In this document: positions 53,207 through 61,603 of the stretch, piece after piece
Layout of the letters: each line of letters starts with the position of its first letter
Numbering within the stretch: the stretch's first letter is position 1
From: Methylococcaceae bacterium UBA6146
Lineage (GTDB): Bacteria; Pseudomonadota; Gammaproteobacteria; Methylococcales; Methylomonadaceae
Length of the DNA stretch: 64,000 bases
Direction: 5' to 3'
NCBI GenBank assembly: GCA_002422395.1
Contig: DIUY01000004.1
Span: 29,978 to 93,977 of the forward strand
Notes under the pieces: model-generated
Told to the model about the DNA's origin: nothing
Seen by the model: only the letters and a program-made list of their open reading frames with translations
Database searches by the model: none
Position numbers and translations under genes: made by a program

Positions 53207-54529
53207 TTAAATATGGTAAGCCGTTTCACCATGTTCAGAAATATCAAGGCCTCCGCGTTCAACTTCTTCGCTAACCCTGAGACCTACCAGCATATCGACA
53301 ATTTTGTAGGCGACAAAAGATACGATTCCCGACCACACCAAGGTGATGACCACGCCTTCTGCTTGGATGAGCAATTGCCCGCCGATTGAAAAATCAGCCG
53401 CGCCTGTCCCGCCTAATGATGGGGCGGTGAACACACCGGTAAGCAATGCACCGGTAATGCCACCTACGCCGTGAACGCCAAACACATCTAACGAGTCATC
53501 GACACCAAGAATTTTCTTGAGGCCCGTAACCCCCCATAAACAGAGGAAGCCGCCAGCCAAACCGACAACAATGGAACCCATCGGGCCTACGGAACCGCAA
53601 GCAGGGGTGATTGCCACCAAGCCGGCCACCGCACCAGATGCCGCACCTAACATAGAGGGTTTGCCTTTGGTAAAGACTTCGCCCACTGACCAGGCAAGCA
53701 CAGCAGCGGATGTCGCCAATAATGTGTTGACAAAAGCCAGCGTTGCGCCGCCATTTGATTCTAGGTTGGAACCGGCGTTGAAACCGAACCAGCCTACCCA
53801 CAACAACGAAGCTCCTACCATGGTCAGCGTCAAGCTGTGAGGGGCCATTGATTCTTTGCCGAAACCGATGCGCTTGCCCACCAAAAATGCACCGACCAAG
53901 CCGGCAGTTGCTGAGTTAATATGCACCACGGTGCCGCCAGCGAAATCAAGCGCGCCTTTACCAAGCAGATAGCCGCCTGCACCCCAGACCATATGGGCAA
54001 TTGGCAGGTAGCTGAAAGTAAACCAGAGGGCTGAGAACAACAGCACGGCGCTGAACTTGATGCGCTCGGCAAACGAACCGATAATCAGGGCGCACGTAAT
54101 ACCCGCAAACGTTGCTTGGAAGGCAACGAAAATAAATTCTGGGATCTTTACATTTTCAGTGAAGGTATCGGCTAATGAATCTGATGTGATACCTTGCAGG
54201 AATAGTTTGTCAAAACCACCTATGATCAAACCTTCGCCGCCAAACGCTAAGCTGTATCCGTAAATGGCCCACAGCACCATAATGAGCGAAAACACGACCA
54301 TCACTTGCATCAATACCGACAGCATATTTTTGCTCCGTACCAGGCCGCCGTAAAACAGCCCCAGCCCTGGTATCACCATCATAATGACCAGTATTGTTGA
54401 AACCATCATCCACGCGGTATCGCCTTTATCGACGGTAGGCACCGGATCTGGATCGGCAAACGTTGATTGGGCAAAAGCCATTGCCGCCAATACAAAAAAA
54501 GTACCAAATAGTTGTTTTAGGTGTTTCAT
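53207..54529 (-). CDS. amtB: Ammonium transporter
   Basis: A 440-residue Amt-family channel. A signal peptide (ends near residue 25) and 11 membrane segments are expected. Conserved parts are DTAWMMVSTILVIMMVIPGLGLFYGGLVR, the pore twin-His region (GTVVHINSATAGLVGAFLVGKR; VFGVHGVGGITGALLTGVF). It lies 18 bases after glnK on the same strand, the standard glnK-amtB operon in which GlnK closes the channel when nitrogen is plentiful. Confidence 0.97.
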   Translation of the reverse strand: MKHLKQLFGTFFVLAAMAFAQSTFADPDPVPTVDKGDTAWMMVSTILVIMMVIPGLGLFYGGLVRSKNMLSVLMQVMVVFSLIMVLWAIYGYSLAFGGEGLIIGGFDKLFLQGITSDSLADTFTENVKIPEFIFVAFQATFAGITCALIIGSFAERIKFSAVLLFSALWFTFSYLPIAHMVWGAGGYLLGKGALDFAGGTVVHINSATAGLVGAFLVGKRIGFGKESMAPHSLTLTMVGASLLWVGWFGFNAGSNLESNGGATLAFVNTLLATSAAVLAWSVGEVFTKGKPSMLGAASGAVAGLVAITPACGSVGPMGSIVVGLAGGFLCLWGVTGLKKILGVDDSLDVFGVHGVGGITGALLTGVFTAPSLGGTGAADFSIGGQLLIQAEGVVITLVWSGIVSFVAYKIVDMLVGLRVSEEVERGGLDISEHGETAYHI

Positions 54530-54547
54530 GTTTTCCTCCTCTCTTTT

Positions 54548-54886
54548 TTAAAGGGCTTCGTCGCCAGTTTCGCCAGTGCGAATCCGAACAACCTGTTCTA
54601 AATTAAGCACGAATATTTTTCCATCGCCTATTTTGCCGGTGTTGGCGGCTTTGGTAATCGCTTCTACAGCTTGATCCACCAATGCCTCACTGATGGCCAC
54701 TTCAATTTTGGCTTTGGGTAAAAAATCCACAACATATTCAGCACCACGATAAAGTTCGGTATGCCCTTTTTGGCGACCAAATCCTTTGACTTCCGTGACG
54801 GTAACGCCAGAAACACCTATATCTGATAGGGCTTCACGGACATCATCGAGTTTAAATGGTTTGACAATAGCGGTTATTAGTTTCAT
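54548..54886 (-). CDS. glnK: PII signal protein
   Basis: A 112-residue PII protein. The T-loop with uridylylation site Tyr51 is in GHTELYRGAEYVVDF and the ATP-binding GKIGDGKIFV is near residue 84. Genes linked to amtB are normally glnK. A sigma-54 promoter lies 43 bases upstream, in line with NtrC control. Confidence 0.96.
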   Translation of the reverse strand: MKLITAIVKPFKLDDVREALSDIGVSGVTVTEVKGFGRQKGHTELYRGAEYVVDFLPKAKIEVAISEALVDQAVEAITKAANTGKIGDGKIFVLNLEQVVRIRTGETGDEAL

Positions 54887-54927
54887 TGCATCCTCTTTGT
54901 TTTTAGTGACGACTCAAAACTGAATAA

Positions 54928-54943
54928 AGCATAGAGTGTGCCA
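54928..54943 (-). promoter_or_regulatory. Sigma-54 promoter of glnK-amtB
   Basis: Read on the reverse strand, TGGCACACTCTATGCT has the -24 TGGCAC box and a -12 GC with the required ten bases between the GG and GC pairs. Four of five bases match TTGCW at -12. It fits nitrogen-regulated expression by NtrC, encoded at 59785. Confidence 0.8.
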
Positions 54944-55286
54944 GGTTTGTTATTTCTATCAACACCTTTGTTTTATAGGTGCAACCAAGATTATCGGGCG
55001 CATTTCGCACTATATTGGGTCAGTATTGAAATTACCGGGCCATAATAGTGCGTCCTTTGGGGTCAAGATTGCCTTGAGGGGGCGGCTATGTAACCGTTTA
55101 AAATTTTTTTAACAATGGCGGTAATTGAAAAGCTTAAGTTTTGATGGAATACAAAACATGTTTTGTACTCCTAAAATGTTAAACAACTTATGCACGACTA
55201 TTTATGCAAAAGGGCTAATTGAATGGCCTGCACGGACTGCACGCCACTTTATCAACTAGTTCATCCGAGTTACCCCTTGGCATAAA
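54944..55286. other. Gap upstream of the glnK promoter
   Basis: About 340 bases without a gene. A 26-base palindrome of the GGAGT-CATG-ACTCC family is at 55146-55171 (one mismatch). GCGCATTTCGCAC near 54999 is a weak dyad at the distance expected for an NtrC enhancer, but the match is not convincing. Confidence 0.4.
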
Positions 55287-55319
55287 TAAAAAATGCGCCC
55301 TAATAGGCGCATTTTTTTG
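55287..55319 (-). terminator. Rho-independent terminator of a neighbouring transcript
   Basis: AAATGCGCC pairs with GGCGCATTT across a six-base loop with A and T runs on both sides. It lies 43 bases after the porin stop on the reverse strand and could also act in the other direction. Confidence 0.85.
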
Positions 55320-55361
55320 TGGTGGAAAGGCATCCTTGCCCGCTTGCTGAGCCAGTTCTTA

Positions 55362-56576
55362 TCAGAAAGTAACGGTCATGTCGGTTGAGAACAGGAACTG
55401 CTCGCCTTTGTTGCCGGCATCAAAAGGATCCACGCCTTCCGCCCAGTCGTAACGGACGTTAGGACGTAGCGACAACCATGTTTTGGGTTTCCAAGTTATG
55501 CCCGCAGTAACTTCATAATAACTGCCGGCGATACCAGGGCAGTTTAGCGTGCGGACAGGATAGCAAACCCGCGCACCATTGTGGTCACGGAACCATTCGG
55601 CGCGGACACCTGCTTTTAAATCATCTTGAATGTCGTAATAAAAATGGCTGTTTAACCCGTACCATTCTGCATCAGTAGTGCCAAGCTCCGCGTTACCGTT
55701 GGCGTAGCCGTGGTCGTGTTGCAAGACCATGTGGGCTTTTTCGGTTATGTCATGCTTGAATACGACGCTGTACATCCCAAAGCCCGCATCGTTGGTCTCG
55801 GAGGTCGGGCCATAAGTGCCGCTGACGTTAAGCGATGTCCCTTCATCGTTGCTGGTCCAGGTTACGCCGCCTATACCCGCCCAATTGCCTAGTTGTTCGT
55901 CAAAGTTACCGTCCCAGCCACCAAAATTACTGCCGGTGACGGCGCCGGCCATGACCGACCAGTTTTTGTCGATGGTATAGCTGCCCAAAAATCCGGTATG
56001 GGTGAACGGCTCGCCAAACTGCATGGTGTAGGCGTGGCTGTAAAAAAAGTTATCAGGGGCGGTGACGACTTCATAGCCAATTGGGGTATAAAAGTGACCC
56101 ACTTTAACCTTCAGGCCATTCCCCACCGGCGCATAAATTTCCGCATAAGCTTGGGGGACGGCAAGGTTATAGAACTTATCGCCGCCTAACAAACCCAGAT
56201 CCCAGCCGCCATTTAATGCCCCATAAGCCTGGGTAAACACGGCGTCTGTGCCGAACATCACATCAAACCGGACGCCGACATCCCATTGGTTGCCTTCCGA
56301 GGCGACTGCGCGTTCAATATAAGCATTCAATTGGTTTAGCTGGAATTCCCCTGAGCGGTCATTAAACGTTACAGGGCCGTTATAGTTGTCTGAAGGGTCA
56401 GTGGCGTTATAAGTGACACCCGCGTTAGCCCATGCGCCGGCGGTAAAGCCATAATCTTTTATTTCTTCGATTAAGCCGTCGGCGGCATATGTATTGTGCG
56501 CCCCCAAAGTCATTGATAAAAGGCCTCCTACGGCCGCAAATATCATCTGGTTATTACGTTTTGATAGAGTTTTCAT
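55362..56576 (-). CDS. Outer-membrane beta-barrel porin (Bbp2/OmpL-like)
   Basis: A 404-residue exported protein. A signal peptide ends near residue 31 (HNTYA), and a barrel with alternating strands follows, containing FQLNQLNAYIERAV, GLKVKVGHFYTPIGYEVVTAPDNFFYSHAYTM-like patches and a C-terminal strand ending in Phe (FLFSTDMTVTF), the usual outer-membrane assembly signal. It matches the OmpL-like/Bbp2 group. The position between glnK-amtB and glnA suggests a nitrogen-related solute, such as ammonium or urea, but this is inference. Confidence 0.85.
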   Translation of the reverse strand: MKTLSKRNNQMIFAAVGGLLSMTLGAHNTYAADGLIEEIKDYGFTAGAWANAGVTYNATDPSDNYNGPVTFNDRSGEFQLNQLNAYIERAVASEGNQWDVGVRFDVMFGTDAVFTQAYGALNGGWDLGLLGGDKFYNLAVPQAYAEIYAPVGNGLKVKVGHFYTPIGYEVVTAPDNFFYSHAYTMQFGEPFTHTGFLGSYTIDKNWSVMAGAVTGSNFGGWDGNFDEQLGNWAGIGGVTWTSNDEGTSLNVSGTYGPTSETNDAGFGMYSVVFKHDITEKAHMVLQHDHGYANGNAELGTTDAEWYGLNSHFYYDIQDDLKAGVRAEWFRDHNGARVCYPVRTLNCPGIAGSYYEVTAGITWKPKTWLSLRPNVRYDWAEGVDPFDAGNKGEQFLFSTDMTVTF

Positions 56577-57094
56577 TGCTTCGCTTCCTTAAGATCAAGG
56601 TCTGAACATTAACCGTTTGTTGCTATAAGACAACAGTTTAGTATTTCGGCATAAAACACTGAAATTCTAAAAGCAGATATTGTACCAATATAATTTATAT
56701 ATATAAAACAGTAGCTTGTTTTATGTTTTTAATGGTGATTTGATTTTATTGCACTATTTTTGTGCGCTACAGGCTTTTGCCGCTTTATTATTGTGCATTA
56801 AAAGTTGCTAATTAGCTACGGATAGGTGGGTTGTTGGTGAGGTGTCAGGTAAGCCGTGGCGGTTAATGAGCTTATGCAAGAAGCGCCATTGTCCGTTTGC
56901 CTAATGCCAAGAAAATTGATAAATGTTGGTTAAGGGCATAAAAAGCCTTTCTTTAGTTATTGTAAATAACCTTAACGCCGGGCTTATTGAGCCTATTTTT
57001 TTATTGGCTAATTCAGCAAAAAAAATGGTATCGTTAATGCGTTCGGCATAAAACGCTAACTCAAATAACATGAACCCTAGCTAGGAGACGATTA
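56577..57094. promoter_or_regulatory. Divergent upstream region of the porin gene and glnA
   Basis: 518 bases with no gene and an AT-rich tract near 56690-56710. TGGCGGTTAATGAGCT at 56857-56872 has GG and GC ten bases apart and could be a weak sigma-54 site for glnA, 223 bases from the start codon; the -12 box match is poor. A CTAGGAG ribosome site precedes ATG 57095. Confidence 0.3.
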
Positions 57095-58504
57095 ATGTCT
57101 GTAGAAAACGTACTTAAAATGATCCAAGAAAACGACGTGAAATTTGTCGATTTCCGTTTTTGCGATACCCGTGGTAAAGAGCAACACGTCACGTTCCCTG
57201 CCCATGCCATCGACGAAGACACTTTTGAAGAGGGCAACATGTTTGACGGCTCTTCAATTGCCGGCTGGAAACACATCAATGAATCAGACATGATTTTGAT
57301 GCCCGACCCATCAACAGCGGTGATGGACCCTTTCTTTGATGACAACACGTTAATCATCCGTTGCGACATTATTGAGCCAAAAAACATGCAAGGCTACGAG
57401 CGTGATCCGCGTTCATTAGCCAAACGCGCAGAAGCTTATTTGCAATCAACCGGCATTGCTGACACGGCATTTTTTGGCCCTGAAAACGAATTTTTCATTT
57501 TTGATGACATTCGTTGGGGTACTGATATGAGCGGCTCTTTTTACAAAGTTGACTCACAAGAAGCAGGTTGGAACTCAGAAAAAGTCTATGAAGATGGCAA
57601 TATTGGTCATCGTCCAGGTGTTAAAGGCGGTTACTTTCCTGTGCCACCGGTTGATTCGTTCCAAGACATACGTTCTGCTATGTGTCTGACATTGGAAGAC
57701 ATGGGGCAAGTCACCGAAGTGCACCATCACGAAGTGGCGACTGCCGGCCAATGTGAAATTGGCGTAAAGTTTAACACGTTGGTTAAAAAAGCTGACGAAG
57801 TGCTAAATTTGAAATACGTGGTTGCAAATATCGCCCATGCGTATGGCAAAACGGCAACCTTTATGCCGAAACCGCTAGTAGGTGATAACGGTAGCGGTAT
57901 GCACGTGCACCAATCGCTGGCAAAAGATGGCGTCAATTTGTTTTCCGGTGACTTGTACGGTGGTTTGTCTGAAACGGCGCTGTATTACATTGGCGGCATC
58001 ATCAAGCATGCCCGCGCCCTGAACGCGTTCACCAATGCTTCAACTAACAGCTATAAGCGTTTGGTGCCAGGCTTTGAAGCGCCGGTCATGCTGGCTTATT
58101 CTGCACGCAACCGTTCGGCGTCTATCCGTATTCCATTCGTCAACAATCCTAAAGGCCGCCGCATTGAAGTCCGTTTCCCTGACTCAACTGCAAATCCTTA
58201 TTTGGCGTTTTCTGCCATGTTGATGGCGGGTCTGGACGGCATCCAAAACAAAATCCATCCTGGCGATGCAATGGATAAAGATTTGTACGACTTGCCGCCT
58301 GAAGAATGTAAAGCCATACCCCAAGTTTGCCATGCATTTGACCAAGCTTTGGAGGCCTTGGATAATGACCGTGAATTCTTGACCCGTGGCGGTGTGTTCA
58401 CTGACGACGTGATTGACGGTTACATTGAGCTGAAAATGCAAGAAGTCACCCGTTTGCGTATGAGCACTCATCCAGTTGAGTATGATCTGTACTATAGCTT
58501 GTAA
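57095..58504 (+). CDS. glnA: Glutamine synthetase, type I
   Basis: Makes glutamine from glutamate, ammonium and ATP. The 469-residue length is that of the bacterial beta subtype. Motifs are FDGSSIAGWKHINESDM, GPENEFFIFD, KPLVGDNGSGMHVHQS and the adenylylation loop DKDLYDLPPEE with the modified Tyr. A terminator follows, then ntrB and ntrC. Confidence 0.98.
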   Translation: MSVENVLKMIQENDVKFVDFRFCDTRGKEQHVTFPAHAIDEDTFEEGNMFDGSSIAGWKHINESDMILMPDPSTAVMDPFFDDNTLIIRCDIIEPKNMQGYERDPRSLAKRAEAYLQSTGIADTAFFGPENEFFIFDDIRWGTDMSGSFYKVDSQEAGWNSEKVYEDGNIGHRPGVKGGYFPVPPVDSFQDIRSAMCLTLEDMGQVTEVHHHEVATAGQCEIGVKFNTLVKKADEVLNLKYVVANIAHAYGKTATFMPKPLVGDNGSGMHVHQSLAKDGVNLFSGDLYGGLSETALYYIGGIIKHARALNAFTNASTNSYKRLVPGFEAPVMLAYSARNRSASIRIPFVNNPKGRRIEVRFPDSTANPYLAFSAMLMAGLDGIQNKIHPGDAMDKDLYDLPPEECKAIPQVCHAFDQALEALDNDREFLTRGGVFTDDVIDGYIELKMQEVTRLRMSTHPVEYDLYYSL

Positions 58505-58544
58505 GCCTAGCGGCGCGAGTTAGCGCATTTTTATAAGTCAAAGA

Positions 58545-58573
58545 CAAAAACGCCCCGTTTTGGGGCGTTTTTC
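58545..58573 (+). terminator. Rho-independent terminator after glnA
   Basis: AAAAACGCCCC pairs with GGGGCGTTTTT around a four-base loop. It separates glnA from ntrBC, which can still be read through or have a promoter of their own. Confidence 0.92.
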
Positions 58574-58732
58574 GTTTAAGTTCCCCAGCCTTTACCTTAT
58601 TATTGTGCTGTTATTGTGCCTCACCCTTAAGTGTTGGCGTCTCCTCGTAGTTTATTTTGTTGGGATATGACTGGTGGTCTAAAAATTGCTGGCCATAGCT
58701 ATAGCATATTCTTGTCCACTTTTTAAAAATAC

Positions 58733-59788
58733 ATGTATAAACGTATACTTGATCATCTCAATACCGCAATTTTGTTATTTAATAGTGAACTGGCCCTCAC
58801 TTATATCAATACCGCGGGCGAAATTTTGCTGGCTGACAGTGCCAACCATTTGATCGGCCAAAGCGCCAGCGATTTATTTAAAGCTTCTGACCCCGCTTTA
58901 TTTTTAAATTTAAAACAATGCCTGACCATGGAAGAGCCATTAGTCGAGCGGTCTTTAGTGCTTAATCGCTTAAGCCAGAGTGTGACCATTAATCTCAGTG
59001 CCACACCGTTATTGGGCAATGAACAGCCCATGGAAATACTGGTTGAACTGCAACAAGTCGACAATCATTTGCGCATCTCCAAAGAAGAGCGGTTGTTGAC
59101 GCAGCAAAATACCGCCAGATTGCTGGTTAGGGGGTTGGCGCATGAAATCAAGAATCCGCTTGGAGGGCTAAGGGGGGCAGCGCAATTGTTGGATTTGGAA
59201 TTGCATGATCCCGAATTGAAAGAATACACGCAGATAATTATTGCCGAGTCAGACCGTCTGCAAGGGTTAATGGACAAAATGCTTGGGCCCAATAAGTTGC
59301 CCAATAAAAAAACCTTGAATATCCATGAGGTGTTGGAGCGGGTCAGGCAGCTAGTCCATGCCGCATCCAGCGGTAGCCTAAGCATAAAATATGATTATGA
59401 CCCAAGCATCCCCGATATACAGGCCGACAAAGACCAATTGATCCAAGCGATATTGAACATTACCCGAAATGCCGTGCAAGCGACCGAGGGTAAAGGCAAT
59501 ATCCTCATAAAAACCCGTATCCATCGGCATCTTTGTATTGGCCGTAAACATTACAAGTTGGCGGCAAAGATTGATATTAGTGACGATGGCCCTGGTATTG
59601 ACACTGATATGCTACAGCAGATTTTTTACCCCATGATTACCGGCAGGGCGGAAGGCACTGGTTTAGGGCTGTCGATTGCCCAATCGCTGATTAATCAACA
59701 TAGCGGTTTGATTGAATGTAATAGCGAACCTGGGCACACCGTGTTTTCCATTTATTTACCTATTTTTGTCCAAGGTGAGCCATCATGA
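58733..59788 (+). CDS. ntrB: Nitrogen regulation sensor kinase NtrB
   Basis: A 351-residue cytoplasmic histidine kinase that phosphorylates or dephosphorylates NtrC, controlled by PII. An N-terminal PAS domain (ILLFNSELALTYINTAGEILL) is followed by the His box LVRGLAHEIKNPLGGLRGAAQLL near residue 137, an N box LNITRNAVQATEGKG and G boxes ISDDGPGID and GTGLGLSIAQSL. The stop overlaps the ntrC start. Confidence 0.96.
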   Translation: MYKRILDHLNTAILLFNSELALTYINTAGEILLADSANHLIGQSASDLFKASDPALFLNLKQCLTMEEPLVERSLVLNRLSQSVTINLSATPLLGNEQPMEILVELQQVDNHLRISKEERLLTQQNTARLLVRGLAHEIKNPLGGLRGAAQLLDLELHDPELKEYTQIIIAESDRLQGLMDKMLGPNKLPNKKTLNIHEVLERVRQLVHAASSGSLSIKYDYDPSIPDIQADKDQLIQAILNITRNAVQATEGKGNILIKTRIHRHLCIGRKHYKLAAKIDISDDGPGIDTDMLQQIFYPMITGRAEGTGLGLSIAQSLINQHSGLIECNSEPGHTVFSIYLPIFVQGEPS

Positions 59789-61200
59789 ATACGCCTGAAA
59801 CAGTCTGGATTATAGATGACGACAAATCCATACGCTGGGTGGTTGAAAAGGCCTTGCAAAAAGCCACCATTAAAACCCGTAGTTTTGCCGACGCCGACGA
59901 ATTGTTGGCGGCTTTAAGGGATACGCTACCTGACGCGTTGATAACCGATATCCGTATGCCGGGTATGGATGGCTTAGAGTTGTTGGATAGGGTTCAGCAT
60001 AATTATCCAGAATTGCCGGTCATCGTTATGACCGCCCATTCCGATTTGGAAAGCGCCGTCTCCGCATTTCATGGCGGCGCTTTTGAATATCTGCCGAAAC
60101 CATTTGATATTAAGGAGGTGGTTGATCTGGCGCATCGCGCCTGTATTCATGGCCGCCAGCAACGGCAACGGACGCAGGGCGAAGAGCTGGTTATATTGGA
60201 AGCGTCCCCGGAAATTATCGGTGCTGCGCCGGCCATGCAGGAGGTGTTTCGGGCGATAGGGCGTCTGGCCCGGTCACACATCACTGTGCTGATTAATGGG
60301 GAATCTGGGACGGGTAAGGAACTTGTCGCTAAAGCCCTACATCGGCACAGCCCCAGAGCCAAAAACCCTTTTATCGCGCTGAACATGGCCGCCATTCCAA
60401 AGGACTTGATGGAGTCTGAATTGTTTGGCCATGAAAAAGGTGCGTTCACCGGCGCCGCAGCACGTCGTGCAGGGCGTTTTGAACAAGCTAATGGCGGCAC
60501 TTTATTCCTTGATGAAATCGGCGACATGCCCGCCGATTTGCAAACCCGGTTGTTGAGGGTGTTGGCGGACGGTGAGTTTTATCCGGTTGGCGGCCATTCA
60601 TCGGTCAAAGTCGATGTGCGGATTATCGCCGCCACCCACCAGAATTTAGAAACGTTGGTCGGCCAAGGGCGTTTTCGGGAGGATTTATTCCATCGTCTAA
60701 ACGTTATCCGTATCCATATTCCGCCGTTGCGTGACCGTAAACAAGATATCCCTTTATTATTGCGGCATTTTTTAACGCAGGCCGCACAGGAATTAAATAC
60801 TGAAGTCAAGATACTGAAGCCTGATGCGGAAGCGTTTTTAAGCACACTGGAATGGCCAGGCAACGTCCGGCAGCTGGAAAATACTTGCCGTTGGTTTACG
60901 GTTATGGCGTCAGGTAGGGAGGTGCATTTGCATGATTTGCCGCCAGAGCTACTTAGTGCGGCCACAGAAAAAAAAGCGGCTGGCGCCGAGTGGGAATCAT
61001 TGCTCCGGACCTGGATAGATAAGCAATTGCTGACTAAGGAAAACGACGTGGCGAAACACACCATCCCAATGGTAGAAGCCATTTTAATTAAAGCGGCGCT
61101 AGATTTTACCCATGGCAAGCGGCACGAGGCGGCTATTTTACTGGGCTATGGCAGAAACACCTTAACCCGAAAAATAAAGGAGCTGGGGATAGAAGATTAA
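59785..61200 (+). CDS. ntrC: Nitrogen regulation response regulator NtrC
   Basis: A 471-residue sigma-54 activator. The receiver has WIIDDDKSIRWVVEKAL and phospho-Asp in DALITDIRMPGMDG; the AAA+ domain has GESGTGKELVAKALHRHSPR, the sigma-54 contact loop GAFTGA and GTLFLDEIGDMP; a Fis-type helix-turn-helix ends it (AAILLGYGRNTLTRKIKELG). It should drive glnK-amtB and probably glnA. Confidence 0.97.
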   Translation: MNTPETVWIIDDDKSIRWVVEKALQKATIKTRSFADADELLAALRDTLPDALITDIRMPGMDGLELLDRVQHNYPELPVIVMTAHSDLESAVSAFHGGAFEYLPKPFDIKEVVDLAHRACIHGRQQRQRTQGEELVILEASPEIIGAAPAMQEVFRAIGRLARSHITVLINGESGTGKELVAKALHRHSPRAKNPFIALNMAAIPKDLMESELFGHEKGAFTGAAARRAGRFEQANGGTLFLDEIGDMPADLQTRLLRVLADGEFYPVGGHSSVKVDVRIIAATHQNLETLVGQGRFREDLFHRLNVIRIHIPPLRDRKQDIPLLLRHFLTQAAQELNTEVKILKPDAEAFLSTLEWPGNVRQLENTCRWFTVMASGREVHLHDLPPELLSAATEKKAAGAEWESLLRTWIDKQLLTKENDVAKHTIPMVEAILIKAALDFTHGKRHEAAILLGYGRNTLTRKIKELGIED

Positions 61201-61603
61201 CGCGCCAAACTTTTGCGGCGCAACCCGCCGTGATCTTATCCGTAGGCTGAACTGTGTTGAACCTCGAATTAACCGCCCCCACCGTCAAGTTGTCCGTCCG
61301 TATAAAAAGCGGGCGGGCAAAGCTTGTTCTGTTTGTCCCGCTTTAAATGGAATGCCCGTGTGGCTATCTGTAAGGATTTTCTAAGCTAGTCTGTCAAGAT
61401 GCTCGGGGTTTAGGGTAGAATGCAAAGCAAGGAATGTTCTATTCCTGCGATACCGGAACCCATTCACGCAAAATGGCGCCGCTGTTTTACTTGGATGGGC
61501 TGGTCAAATCAATTTTTATCGTTAATAAATTGCCACAATTAAATTGTTCCGGTTAGCGCACCGGTTGTTCCCTCCATTGACATTGGTAGCTTAGGGTTTC
61601 TTA
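61201..61603. other. Gap of 403 bases between ntrC and the antiporter gene
   Basis: No gene seen. AAAGCGGG at about 61306 and CCCGCTTT at about 61339 can pair around a long loop and may end the ntrBC message, but no strong T run follows. No clear promoter boxes could be placed for the antiporter gene. Confidence 0.4.

Noticed and set aside
54990..55015. NtrC enhancer dyad upstream of the glnK promoter
   Set aside because: GCGCATTTCGCAC has only weak symmetry and differs from the known consensus, so I did not list it as a site.
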